A DNA stretch of 64,000 nt from CAZPKH01 sp964587165 (GTDB lineage: Bacteria; Bacteroidota; Bacteroidia; Bacteroidales; Muribaculaceae). Below the pieces are notes generated by a model. That model saw only the letters and a program-made list of their open reading frames with translations. It was not told the origin of the DNA and did not search any database. Of this stretch, positions 55,321 through 63,357 are shown piece by piece (the stretch's first letter is position 1; every line of letters starts with the position of its first letter). The stretch lies in contig CAZPKH010000003.1 of NCBI GenBank assembly GCA_964587165.1, forward strand, positions 19,057-83,056, read 5' to 3'. The position numbers and the translations under genes are program-made.

Positions 55321-55977
55321 ATGGTTACACCTCTTGAAGCACTCTTCAACATCCTGCTAAGCGGCTTTCTGATAGGCGTGTTGGTATCGGCACCGATGGG
55401 GCCGATCGGGGTGCTGTGTATCCAGCGCACGCTCATAAAAGGTCGAAAGACAGGGTTCTACACAGGTGTGGGTGCCGCGCTGTCGGATATGATATACTGC
55501 CTGCTCACCGGATTCGGACTGTCGTTTGTGACAGACTTCATACAGACCAATCAAGCCGCGCTGCAAGTATTCGGCTCTTTGGTATTGGTAGCCTACTCAG
55601 TATTCCTCTTTCAGAGCAATCCTGCACGCACCATAAAGCCGGGAGCAGCATCTGACACATCCAACTACTGGCGAGATTTCGTCACAGGCTTCATCTTCAC
55701 GTTCTCCAATCCGCTTATACTGTTTTTCATCATCGGCCTGTTTGCAAGGTTTAACTTCATGGACCACAACATGATGTTCTACCACTACATCGCAGGCTAT
55801 CTTGCTATAGCCGCCGGCGCGATAGCATGGTGGACGGTGATCACCTACACAGTAAACAAGGTCCGCTCACGGTTCAACCTTCGGTCGATGCGTATCGTGA
55901 ACCGTGTAATAGCGGTAATACTTTGCATCATGGGGCTTTTCGGCCTTGTCACCGGCATCTACACGCTCATAGCATAA
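55321..55977 (+). CDS. LysE-family amino-acid exporter
   Basis: 218 residues with six membrane helices. SAPMGPIGVLCIQRTLIKGR is the LysE/RhtB signature, followed by GAALSDMIYCLL; GFIFTFSNPLILFFIIGLF is the second half-signature. The exported substrate cannot be told from sequence. It has its own promoter and is followed by a hairpin. Confidence 0.88.
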   Translation: MVTPLEALFNILLSGFLIGVLVSAPMGPIGVLCIQRTLIKGRKTGFYTGVGAALSDMIYCLLTGFGLSFVTDFIQTNQAALQVFGSLVLVAYSVFLFQSNPARTIKPGAASDTSNYWRDFVTGFIFTFSNPLILFFIIGLFARFNFMDHNMMFYHYIAGYLAIAAGAIAWWTVITYTVNKVRSRFNLRSMRIVNRVIAVILCIMGLFGLVTGIYTLIA

Positions 55978-56007
55978 GGCTCTAACACATTTTAACGCTA
56001 TTTAAAC

Positions 56008-56040
56008 CGCACCGTCACGACAAAACGGTGCGTGAGTTGT
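56008..56040 (+). terminator. Probable terminator of the LysE-family gene
   Basis: CGCACCGT (56008-56015) and ACGGTGCG (56025-56032) form an 8-base stem with a 9-base loop, followed by TGAGTTGTTTTA. The T-run is weak. Confidence 0.55.
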
Positions 56041-56245
56041 TTTATGTATAAAGAGGGATCAAAATCCGAGAAGCTGTAAAGACAGCAGCCCTGCCAGCAG
56101 GGTATCGCACCTTGATCGAATACGACATCCCTCGTCCTTATGACCGAGTAGTGATTATTGGGTTATAAGGCTCTCATAAATAAATAGTTGAAACGTGGGA
56201 GAGGAGCCGCGACCCTGTGTCACAGCTCCTCTCTTTATATAAAGC
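56041..56245 (+). ncRNA. Structured RNA gene of about 200 nt, unassigned
   Basis: The gene-free segment holds an ordered set of helices. The ends pair: TATAAAGAG (56047-56055) with CTCTTTATA (56231-56239). GATCAA (56057-56062) pairs with TTGATC (56112-56117), and GAGG with CCTC around it. Small hairpins lie at 56073-56086 and 56089-56102. CCTTATGACC (56136-56145) pairs with GGGTTATAAGG (56160-56170) with one G-U. CTCTCAT (56171-56177) pairs with GTGGGAG (56195-56201). A GC-rich terminator-like hairpin (56199-56233) ends it. The Bacteroidales-1 or 6S-like class is a guess only. The strand follows the terminator; no consensus promoter is seen on either strand. Confidence 0.5.
56199..56240 (+). 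terminator. Terminator-like hairpin at the end of the structured RNA
   Basis: GAGAGGAGC (56199-56207) and GCTCCTCTC (56225-56233) form a perfect 9-base stem followed by TTTATAT. Confidence 0.55.
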
Positions 56246-56266
56246 AGACTTTGGTTGTCGGAATTG

Positions 56267-57748
56267 TCACCAGTTGACATTGCGCATATCGCCGGTCTCT
56301 ACAAATGCCTTGTGGAAGCCGAATGCCGCATCGAGAGTAGCGGGTGTGTAGCCGCCTTTGCTCATCTTCAGATACTCACGCAACAGCGGACGATAAGCCG
56401 GGTTTGCACAGTTCTCGATGACAAGCTCGGCACGCTGGCGGGGATCCTTGCCGCGAAGGTCGGCCACGCCCTGATCGGTGATCAGCACGTCGACAGAGTG
56501 TTCGGAGTGATCCACATGGCTCACCATAGGCACAATGTTGCTTATGCTGCCGCCTTTGGTGACCGAGGGGCAAGAGAAAATCGAGAGATAAGCGTTGCGG
56601 GTGAAGTCGCCCGAGCCGCCTATACCGTTCATCATCTTGGTGCCGGTGACGTGGGTAGAGTTCACATTGCCGAAAATATCAGCCTCGAGAGCAGTATTCA
56701 TTGTGATAAGGCCGAGTCGACGCACGATCTCGGGAGCATTTGAGATCTCACCGGGACGCATGAGGATCTTGTCGTGGAAGAAGTCCATGTTGTCGAGCAC
56801 ATGATCCATAGTCTCGTCGGAGAATGTCATGGCGCAAGTCGAGGCAAATTTGCACTTGCCGCGCTCCATCAGATCGACTACCGCATCCTGAATCACTTCA
56901 GTGTACATCTCGAATACCGGGATCTCCGAGCTCTCGCCCAGACCGAAGAGCACTGCATTTGCCACATTGCCCACGCCCGACTGCATCGGGAGGAACGATT
57001 TGGGCAGACGGCCTGCGCGAAGCTCGCCGATGAGGAAGTTGCACACGTTAGCACCGATATGCTGTGTCACCTCGTCGGGAGCGGTGAACGGTTTCACGCC
57101 GTCGTGCAGGTTTGTCTCCACTACACCGACTATCTTCTCGGGGTCGACCTTGAGCATCGAAGTGCCGATACGGTCGGAGGGCTTGTAGATAGGTATCTCG
57201 CGACGATATGGCGGATCGGCGGGCTGATAGAGGTCATGCAGACCTTTAATATCTTTCGAAAGATGATGGTTGAGCTCGATGATGATCTTCTTGGCCATAG
57301 AAGCCACAGTAGGAGTCATGCCGACACCTGCACCGAGGAGTATTTCGCCGTCGTCGGTCACTTCTGCAGCCTCGATGACAGCGATATCGATGTCACCATA
57401 GGTGCCGTAGCGCAGCTTCTGAGCCAGTTCGGAGAGGTGCACGTCAAAATAGTGGCACTCGCCGGCATTGAGGCGCTTGCGCAGGTCGGGGCAGCTCTGA
57501 TAAGGAGTGCGTCGAGCTATGGCATTTGCGCGTCCGAGGCATCCGTCCACATGGTCGGAAGTAGATGCTCCGGTAAAAAGGTTGATTTTGAACGGACGGC
57601 CTGCGGCATGCTCTTTCTCCGCACGCTCGGCAAGGGCTTCGGTCACCACCTTGGGAGTACCGGCAGCGGTAAACCCTGACAGACCTACATTGTCGCCATT
57701 GTTGATAAATTCAGCAGCTTCCTGTGCTGAAATAATTGGGAATCGCAT
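56267..57748 (-). CDS. Acetyl-CoA hydrolase/transferase family, likely succinyl-CoA:acetate CoA-transferase
   Basis: 493-residue class I CoA-transferase. The N-terminus (GDNVGLSGFTAAGTPKVVTEAL) and GVGMTPTVA match Ach1/AarC/Cat1 enzymes. EIPVFEMYTEVIQDAVVDL contains the glutamate expected as the CoA-carrying residue, and GGSGDFTRNAYLS follows. It probably moves CoA between succinate and acetate or propionate, a step of succinate-propionate fermentation; acceptor choice cannot be read from sequence. It has a 120-base leader. Confidence 0.9.
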   Translation of the reverse strand: MRFPIISAQEAAEFINNGDNVGLSGFTAAGTPKVVTEALAERAEKEHAAGRPFKINLFTGASTSDHVDGCLGRANAIARRTPYQSCPDLRKRLNAGECHYFDVHLSELAQKLRYGTYGDIDIAVIEAAEVTDDGEILLGAGVGMTPTVASMAKKIIIELNHHLSKDIKGLHDLYQPADPPYRREIPIYKPSDRIGTSMLKVDPEKIVGVVETNLHDGVKPFTAPDEVTQHIGANVCNFLIGELRAGRLPKSFLPMQSGVGNVANAVLFGLGESSEIPVFEMYTEVIQDAVVDLMERGKCKFASTCAMTFSDETMDHVLDNMDFFHDKILMRPGEISNAPEIVRRLGLITMNTALEADIFGNVNSTHVTGTKMMNGIGGSGDFTRNAYLSIFSCPSVTKGGSISNIVPMVSHVDHSEHSVDVLITDQGVADLRGKDPRQRAELVIENCANPAYRPLLREYLKMSKGGYTPATLDAAFGFHKAFVETGDMRNVNW

Positions 57749-57874
57749 TATACGGTATAGATTTAATGTAATATTTTACAGATTGGTTGTGAATAGTTGT
57801 TAAAACTCTCAAAAAAGCAAACCGCCGGCCATCAAAACGGCCTGTCAGCACGGCTTTTCGAGTGATTTCGTAGG

Positions 57875-57908
57875 CAAATATAAGTAAAAAATTTCAATAT
57901 CTCCCAAA
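57875..57908 (-). promoter_or_regulatory. Promoter of the CoA-transferase gene
   Basis: Minus strand: TTTG (57905-57908), a 22-base spacer, TATATTTG (57875-57882). The spacing is slightly long. The resulting leader of about 120 bases contains GGCC/GGCC-type hairpins (about 57800-57860). Confidence 0.55.
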
Positions 57909-57959
57909 TATAATTGCACTTTTTCCCAAAATTGTGCAAGTGTGGGTATGGGAAATATT

Positions 57960-57991
57960 TTTGGCTGATTGGGGGAATATCGGTAATTTTG
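57960..57991 (+). promoter_or_regulatory. Promoter of miaB
   Basis: TTTG (57960-57963), a 20-base spacer and TAATTTTG (57984-57991). The predicted start (about 57997) lies after the ATG at 57934, so miaB must start at 58021. Confidence 0.7.
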
Positions 57992-58020
57992 CGGTCAATA
58001 ACAGATGTGAATTAATACGT

Positions 58021-59370
58021 ATGAACGAAATACCTCAGAGCCACGATCGGCGGCTATATATTGAAACCTACGGATGCCAGATGAACGTTGCCGACGCCGA
58101 AGTGGTAGCGGCTATCATGCAGATGGACGGCTTCGAAATCGTAGACTCATGCGAACAGGCCGATGCCATCCTACTCAACACGTGCTCGATACGCGACAAT
58201 GCGGAGCAGAAGATCATCAATCGGCTGGCTCAGCTTCGCGCTGCACGCCGCAACCGCAAGGGGCGCCTCATAATAGGAGTGATCGGGTGTATGGGCGAGC
58301 GCCTAGCCGACGAGCTGGTAGAGAGATACGGCGTGGACCTGGTATGCGGCCCTGATGCCTACCTCGACCTGCCACACCTCTTTGCTTCTGTCGATGCCGG
58401 AGAGAAAGCCGCCAACGTGCAGCTGAGCACCACCGAGACGTACCGCGACGTGATGCCGGTGCGCTTAGGGCAGAACAAGGTATCCGGTTTTGTCAGCATC
58501 ATGCGCGGATGCAACAATTTCTGCTCATACTGCATTGTGCCCTACACACGCGGCCGCGAGCGTTCGCGTCCTACCGACAGCATTCTTGCCGAGGTGGCCG
58601 ACCTGCGAGCTAAAGGGTTCCGCGAAGTCACGCTGTTAGGACAAAATGTAAACTCATACAAATATACCGATCCGACCGACGGCCGGACGGTGGATTTCCC
58701 TGCATTGCTCGCTGCCGTGGCCGAATCGGCGCCGGATATGCGTATACGGTTCACTACTTCGCATCCTAAGGATATGAGCGATGCCACAATAGATGTGATC
58801 GCTTCGCATCCCAATATCTGCCGCCACATACATCTGCCTGTGCAGTCGGGATCTGACAGTGTGCTCAAGGCGATGAACCGCAAATACACCCGCGAGTGGT
58901 ATCTCGGCCGTATCGCCGCAATCCGCCGTGCGATACCCGACTGCAGTATCACGACCGACATGTTCACGGGGTTTCACGGCGAGACCGAAGAAGATTTCCG
59001 TCAGACACTCGAGCTGATGCGCGAAGTAGGTTTCGACTCTGCGTTCATGTTCAAATACTCCGAGCGCCCCGGCACACTTGCTGCGCGCACGATGCCCGAC
59101 AATGTGCCCGAGGATGTGAAGATCGACCGCCTCAACCGTATGATAGCACTGCAGAATGAACTGTCGGCAGAGTCGTCGCGGCGGGATGTAGGGCGCGAAT
59201 TTGAAGTATTGGTCGAGGGTGTATCAAAGCGCTCACGCGACCAATTCGTCGGTCGTACATCTCAAAACAAGACATGCGTCTTCCCGCGCGGCGATTATCG
59301 CGTGGGCGATACTGTTAAGGTACGTGTGGTCGATTCCACCTCGGCCACCTTAATCTGCGAACTCGCTTAG
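58021..59370 (+). CDS. miaB: tRNA 2-methylthio-N6-dimethylallyladenosine synthase
   Basis: 449-residue radical SAM methylthiotransferase that makes ms2i6A37 in tRNAs. Cysteines in ETYGCQMN, NTCSIRDNAEQK and GVIGCMGERLA hold one cluster; RGCNNFCSYCIVPYTRGRE holds the radical SAM cluster; a TRAM domain (VLVEGVSKRSRDQFVGRT) ends it. The start at 58021 is fixed by the promoter at 57960-57991. Confidence 0.95.
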   Translation: MNEIPQSHDRRLYIETYGCQMNVADAEVVAAIMQMDGFEIVDSCEQADAILLNTCSIRDNAEQKIINRLAQLRAARRNRKGRLIIGVIGCMGERLADELVERYGVDLVCGPDAYLDLPHLFASVDAGEKAANVQLSTTETYRDVMPVRLGQNKVSGFVSIMRGCNNFCSYCIVPYTRGRERSRPTDSILAEVADLRAKGFREVTLLGQNVNSYKYTDPTDGRTVDFPALLAAVAESAPDMRIRFTTSHPKDMSDATIDVIASHPNICRHIHLPVQSGSDSVLKAMNRKYTREWYLGRIAAIRRAIPDCSITTDMFTGFHGETEEDFRQTLELMREVGFDSAFMFKYSERPGTLAARTMPDNVPEDVKIDRLNRMIALQNELSAESSRRDVGREFEVLVEGVSKRSRDQFVGRTSQNKTCVFPRGDYRVGDTVKVRVVDSTSATLICELA

Positions 59371-59396
59371 GGTTCATTATAAAATAATTGTGACAC

Positions 59397-59436
59397 AAAT
59401 CACCCCGACTCACAAGAGAGCCGGGGTGATTTTTTG
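59397..59436. terminator. Shared terminator between miaB and the LRR gene
   Basis: AAATCACCCCG (59397-59407) pairs perfectly with CGGGGTGATTT (59422-59432). The plus strand has a T-run (TTTTTTG), so it best serves miaB. The convergent LRR gene probably uses the same stem. Confidence 0.85.
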
Positions 59437-59472
59437 TTTGAAACAACGGGTAATATTTCTTTTCAGGTCAGA

Positions 59473-60534
59473 TTAGTAGTTATACTCAGCTGCGATCTGG
59501 GCGATATTGTTCGAACCGTCGGCGATGAAGTTTGTGATCTGGTTGTAGCGGCAGTTCACATAGGTCAGAGCCTGATCGAATGATACGTTGAGTGTGAGCA
59601 GCTGGTTGTTGTTGCAGATCACGCGCTGCAGGAAGTCCATGCCCGAGAGGGTGAGCGACTGGAGGTCGTTGTACTGACAGTCTACATACTGCAGGTTGGT
59701 GCAACCGTCTACTGAGAGCGATGTAAGCTGATTGTATGAGCAAACCAGGTCGAGGAGCTGCGGGCAGTTGCGCACCACGAGTTCTGTCATGTTATTGTCA
59801 GAGCAGAGGAAAGTGGTGAGGTGAGGCAGACCGGAGATGATGAGCTTGCCGATACGGTTGTTGTCAAGGTTGAGATTCTGAAGGCTCTCCACACCGAGCA
59901 GACTGATGGTGGTGAGGTCATTGTAGCCGGCGTAAAGGGTTGTAAGCTTCACGCAGCCGTCCACTGTGAGCGATTCCATTTTATTGCCCTGACAATTAAG
60001 ATACTCGAGCGAAAGGGAGTTAGCCACATTAAGGTTGGCGATACGGTTTGAAGCCACATTCAGCTTCTTGAGCGCAGGCACTTTGGCGAAAGAGATCTCT
60101 GTGAGATAGTTGCGCGAAAGATTCACGTCGGTAAGGGCGCCGTTGGCATCGATGGTCACATCTTTAAGACGGTTGCGCGATGCATCGAGAGTGCCGAGAG
60201 CGTTGTCGCCCGACACATTGAGCGAGGTGAGGCGGTTGCCTGCCACATCCACTTTCTCGAGAGCTACAAAGCCGCCGAGGTTGAGGTCGCCGGCAAGACC
60301 TTTATCTTTCCACTCGATAGCTTTTACACGGCCGTCAGTGCCGAATGTCACACCTGCCCATGATGCAGGGTTGGAGATGTCTGTGATCTGAAGTGCAGCA
60401 GCATTGGTTTCGGCTTTCTCTGCGGGTTGAGCAAGGAAAGCTTTGAGTGCATTAAGCTCACTCTTCACCGGTTTCTGGGCGAAGGCGCTTGCCGATGTCA
60501 GCATAAGCGCGATCATTAATAAAGCTTTCTTCAT
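59473..60534 (-). CDS. Secreted leucine-rich-repeat protein
   Basis: 353 residues with a signal peptide (LLMIALMLTSASAFAQ). About eleven repeats of 20-22 residues follow from residue 80 to the end, each with an L..L(N/D/S)(C/V)..N.(L/I) core, for example LEYLNCQGNKMESLTVDGC and LTTLYAGYNDLTTISLLGV. This is the BspA/internalin-like type common in Bacteroidales surface proteins that bind host or bacterial ligands. No T9SS tail is visible; the repeats run to the C-terminus. Confidence 0.88.
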   Translation of the reverse strand: MKKALLMIALMLTSASAFAQKPVKSELNALKAFLAQPAEKAETNAAALQITDISNPASWAGVTFGTDGRVKAIEWKDKGLAGDLNLGGFVALEKVDVAGNRLTSLNVSGDNALGTLDASRNRLKDVTIDANGALTDVNLSRNYLTEISFAKVPALKKLNVASNRIANLNVANSLSLEYLNCQGNKMESLTVDGCVKLTTLYAGYNDLTTISLLGVESLQNLNLDNNRIGKLIISGLPHLTTFLCSDNNMTELVVRNCPQLLDLVCSYNQLTSLSVDGCTNLQYVDCQYNDLQSLTLSGMDFLQRVICNNNQLLTLNVSFDQALTYVNCRYNQITNFIADGSNNIAQIAAEYNY

Positions 60535-60664
60535 AATGCAATAGTTTTTAGAGTTTGGTTGATTTTGATGTTGATATTGAGTTTGACATTTATTTCTGAT
60601 TTCTCACTTTATACAAGTACAACACGGAGCGGCGGTAAAAGTTCACCGCCGGAATGAAAAAACA

Positions 60665-61084
60665 TCAGGATCGGCTGAACCGGAGCACATAGCCGAGGAG
60701 TAACAAAAAGAGCAATCCAAAAGCAGCAGCCGGCACTATGAACGAGATAGACCCTCCGCTGTAGGCTTCCCATGTGATATACAGCACCACAAGCAGCGAC
60801 AGCAACTTGAACCACGCAAGGAGGTCGGCCATCAGCGAACGGCCGGACGCACCACTGCCGCTTGCTGACGATCGTCGCTCAAACAGTGTCACCACCAAAA
60901 ACAGCACTACAGCAGCGAGCATAACCCATATAATGTGCCACGGAGCGACAAAAAGCTCCGGCGAGCCATCCATATGCCAACGCAACGGTATGGCCGAGGC
61001 AGTAAACATAATGACGCCACCGAGGAAGAGCTGACATATCAGGGTGATCCACGAAAGTGCATCGAGCATCGATTTGGTTCTCAT
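60665..61084 (-). CDS. Small four-helix membrane protein
   Basis: 139 residues with four hydrophobic helices (about 10-30, 48-66, 85-108 and 115-135) and a serine/glycine-rich loop (SSASGSGASGRS) in the middle. MDGSPELFVAPWH resembles DUF1648-type proteins, but the match is loose. The start at 61084 is an ATG; two codons upstream is only a TTG. It is 44 bases after the S8 protease gene. Confidence 0.65.
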   Translation of the reverse strand: MRTKSMLDALSWITLICQLFLGGVIMFTASAIPLRWHMDGSPELFVAPWHIIWVMLAAVVLFLVVTLFERRSSASGSGASGRSLMADLLAWFKLLSLLVVLYITWEAYSGGSISFIVPAAAFGLLFLLLLGYVLRFSRS

Positions 61085-61128
61085 TTGCAAAACTTTTATT
61101 TATAGAACGTTATCGGGTCAAATAATGT

Positions 61129-63225
61129 TTACAGGCAGATTTTGCGAGCCGGAAAACCGGAGATACATACTATATATACCCCCGGAGGCAAAGGCCGCGA
61201 GCCGTCGACCATCGAGCCGTCGACAGAGAAAACTCCAGTAAGCTCGCCTCCCGTCACTTCAATCGTGCCGGCAGGAGTAACCCTTACAACAGGCTCCACT
61301 CGGTCGGCCGGATGAAGATAGCTCCCTGTGGTCAAGAGCTCGGACAATCCACCTAAAGCATCAACACAGCCGGCTCCGGAGCGTGAACGCGAGTAGTCAT
61401 CGTCGAGAGCGACAGCTGTCGAGATCGCCAGCTCGCGCACCTCGGCGGGCGAAAAGTTCGGCTTAGCTTCGAGCCATAGTGCCGCAACACCGGCCATAAA
61501 TGGCGACGACATCGATGTGCCGCGCACAGGGCCGTAATATGAACGGCTCCCATCAGCGGCCTCAATCACGGCGGATAGTTTCTCCTCGCCGGGATGTGCA
61601 GCGACGAACGGCTCCGAAACCGCCGATACTACATATGCACCGGGCGCACATACGTGGGGCAGACGGGCGATGCGAGGCGCGTCGGAATATGAGCTGAACG
61701 AGCTGACCGCGCCCACAGTCATATCCCAGGAATGTGGATCATCAGGGCGTTCAAGGCACGGAGCGGAGTTTCGGGAATTGACAGAGCCGACACATATCAC
61801 ACCTTCGGCAGTAGCCATATCGCTCACCGACCCCTCTGTACTTATATACATTGCTGAGCCGGGCACCGACTGGAAGAAAGATCTCGATGTGTCGGCAAAA
61901 AGATCGACGGCCTGCCCTCCGACTGGGCGCACTCTCACTACCGTGAAATACCGTGCCCACGAGTACGGGGTACATTCAAACGGCGTTGAGGTGACATAAT
62001 GGAGGGTAGCGTTCCAACGGCCGTTGCGAGGGTTCACTTCCCAAGCAAGGGTATATTCCGCCGTCGACAGATAGCTCCTCAGAGCTTCTGTATCAAAGTT
62101 GCCGAAACGGACATAGCCTGAATCGGTAGCCGCAAGCGGCTCCGACATCCACACAACGCTCTTTGTCATGTCGTCAAACACTCCGATGCACACTTCCACC
62201 GGCCTGGCATCGCAACTCCATATATCGGTATAGCCATTCACCTCAAACCCGTGCCATTTCGGGAGCTCGTTGATGCGCAGGTCGGCCGACGGCACTCCTT
62301 CGCGGGGCGTGAACGTAGCATAGCCGGTTTGCGAGCCGGTATTGCCCGCCGAGAGCGTGATCACCGCATCCTTAGCACAATATCCTAAATATCGCGACAT
62401 CAGCGAAGTACCATCGTGAGGCCCGAGATAATTGCCCATAGACACATTCACCACCGCCGGAGCTCCTACGCTCGCGGCATAATCTATCACGCTCTCCACT
62501 CCGCAGAGTATCCCCACATCCGTCAGGCAGCTTGTCGTGGCAACTATATCGGCTCCGGTAGCTACGCCGTGATACGGCAGCTCCGTAACCCCTCCGGCAA
62601 GAATATTACCCACATGCGTAGCATGGTATTCGTCGGTACAGTCGATGCTCCAGCCCTCAAAACCGTCGTCATGCGAAGCCGAACGCGCCACCCCGTTAGC
62701 AGCATCAAAATGATGAAGCTGCTTGAGGCGTCCGTCGGCGAAGGCCGCATGACGCCAATCAAAGCCTATATCAGCCCACCCGACTACCACTCCCCGGCCG
62801 GTATAGGGAGCAAGGGTAGTCGACGAGCCCTGATGCACCATGTCAACGTCGCCCCACTGCCGCGACAGATCCATGCACGAACTCATGTCGCCCGACACAC
62901 CTACCGCAGCCACACCGGGCAGCGAAAGGGCGGCATCGAGCTTATCATACGGCACGGATACAAGCAGCAGCTCGTGACGCTGATGCCAGACTATCACTCC
63001 GAGATCCTCCAGCGAGCTAACAGTGGCTTCATCCGCCTCATCGGCTATCTGCATGATCATAGGCATATATGGATCGAGAATATCGCCCGGCAGTTTGCGC
63101 ATGGGGGGCGAACAACGCTGCTCGGCAGTAATACGCGCCAGCGGCGACATCTTATTATGATTTGTATCCGCTGCGCCGGTCAATATCCCGGCAAGCAGCA
63201 GAATCAATAGGGTTAAGTTCTTCAT
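61129..63225 (-). CDS. S8 subtilase with T9SS type A-like tail
   Basis: 698 residues with a signal peptide (LTLLILLLAGILTGA). The catalytic aspartate is in VVGWADIGFDWRHAAF, the histidine in YHATHVGNI, the oxyanion asparagine in SAGNTG and the serine in RGTSMSSPFMAGVAAL. The first two motifs are divergent: ADIGFD for the usual DTGID, and HATHVGN for HGTHVAG. A beta-rich region is inserted between histidine and serine. The end (LTGVFSVDGSMVDG and LPPGVYIVCISG) looks like a short type A T9SS sorting domain. The ATG at 63225 gives the signal peptide. Confidence 0.85.
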   Translation of the reverse strand: MKNLTLLILLLAGILTGAADTNHNKMSPLARITAEQRCSPPMRKLPGDILDPYMPMIMQIADEADEATVSSLEDLGVIVWHQRHELLLVSVPYDKLDAALSLPGVAAVGVSGDMSSCMDLSRQWGDVDMVHQGSSTTLAPYTGRGVVVGWADIGFDWRHAAFADGRLKQLHHFDAANGVARSASHDDGFEGWSIDCTDEYHATHVGNILAGGVTELPYHGVATGADIVATTSCLTDVGILCGVESVIDYAASVGAPAVVNVSMGNYLGPHDGTSLMSRYLGYCAKDAVITLSAGNTGSQTGYATFTPREGVPSADLRINELPKWHGFEVNGYTDIWSCDARPVEVCIGVFDDMTKSVVWMSEPLAATDSGYVRFGNFDTEALRSYLSTAEYTLAWEVNPRNGRWNATLHYVTSTPFECTPYSWARYFTVVRVRPVGGQAVDLFADTSRSFFQSVPGSAMYISTEGSVSDMATAEGVICVGSVNSRNSAPCLERPDDPHSWDMTVGAVSSFSSYSDAPRIARLPHVCAPGAYVVSAVSEPFVAAHPGEEKLSAVIEAADGSRSYYGPVRGTSMSSPFMAGVAALWLEAKPNFSPAEVRELAISTAVALDDDYSRSRSGAGCVDALGGLSELLTTGSYLHPADRVEPVVRVTPAGTIEVTGGELTGVFSVDGSMVDGSRPLPPGVYIVCISGFPARKICL

Positions 63226-63230
63226 AAGTA

Positions 63231-63238
63231 CAAAGTTA
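63231..63238 (-). promoter_or_regulatory. Possible -7 box of the S8 protease gene
   Basis: TAACTTTG on the minus strand fits TAnnTTTG, but no -33 is present and transcription would start at the ATG, giving a leaderless mRNA. Probably weak. Confidence 0.3.
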
Positions 63239-63268
63239 ATGATTTCGGATAGAATAAAAAAGTTAAAA

Positions 63269-63301
63269 TTTGGCAATCTCGTTAATTATTTGCTATATTT
63301 G
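63269..63301 (+). promoter_or_regulatory. Promoter of glyA
   Basis: TTTG (63269-63272), a 21-base spacer and TATATTTG (63294-63301), a full consensus match. The leader is about 50 bases. Confidence 0.7.
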
Positions 63302-63357
63302 CAATACACAAATCAACTTTCCAAGAAGAAACTAAACAGTTAACCAGTCTATCTATC

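Noticed and set aside
57934..58020. An upstream start for miaB
   Set aside because: The miaB promoter lies inside this segment.
59473..60300. Periodic similarity in the LRR gene as a DNA repeat array
   Set aside because: The period of 60-66 bases follows the protein repeat; nucleotide identity between units is low.
60630..60651. CGGCGGT/ACCGCCG hairpin after the small membrane protein gene
   Set aside because: The 7-base stem has no T-run on the minus strand, so termination is doubtful.
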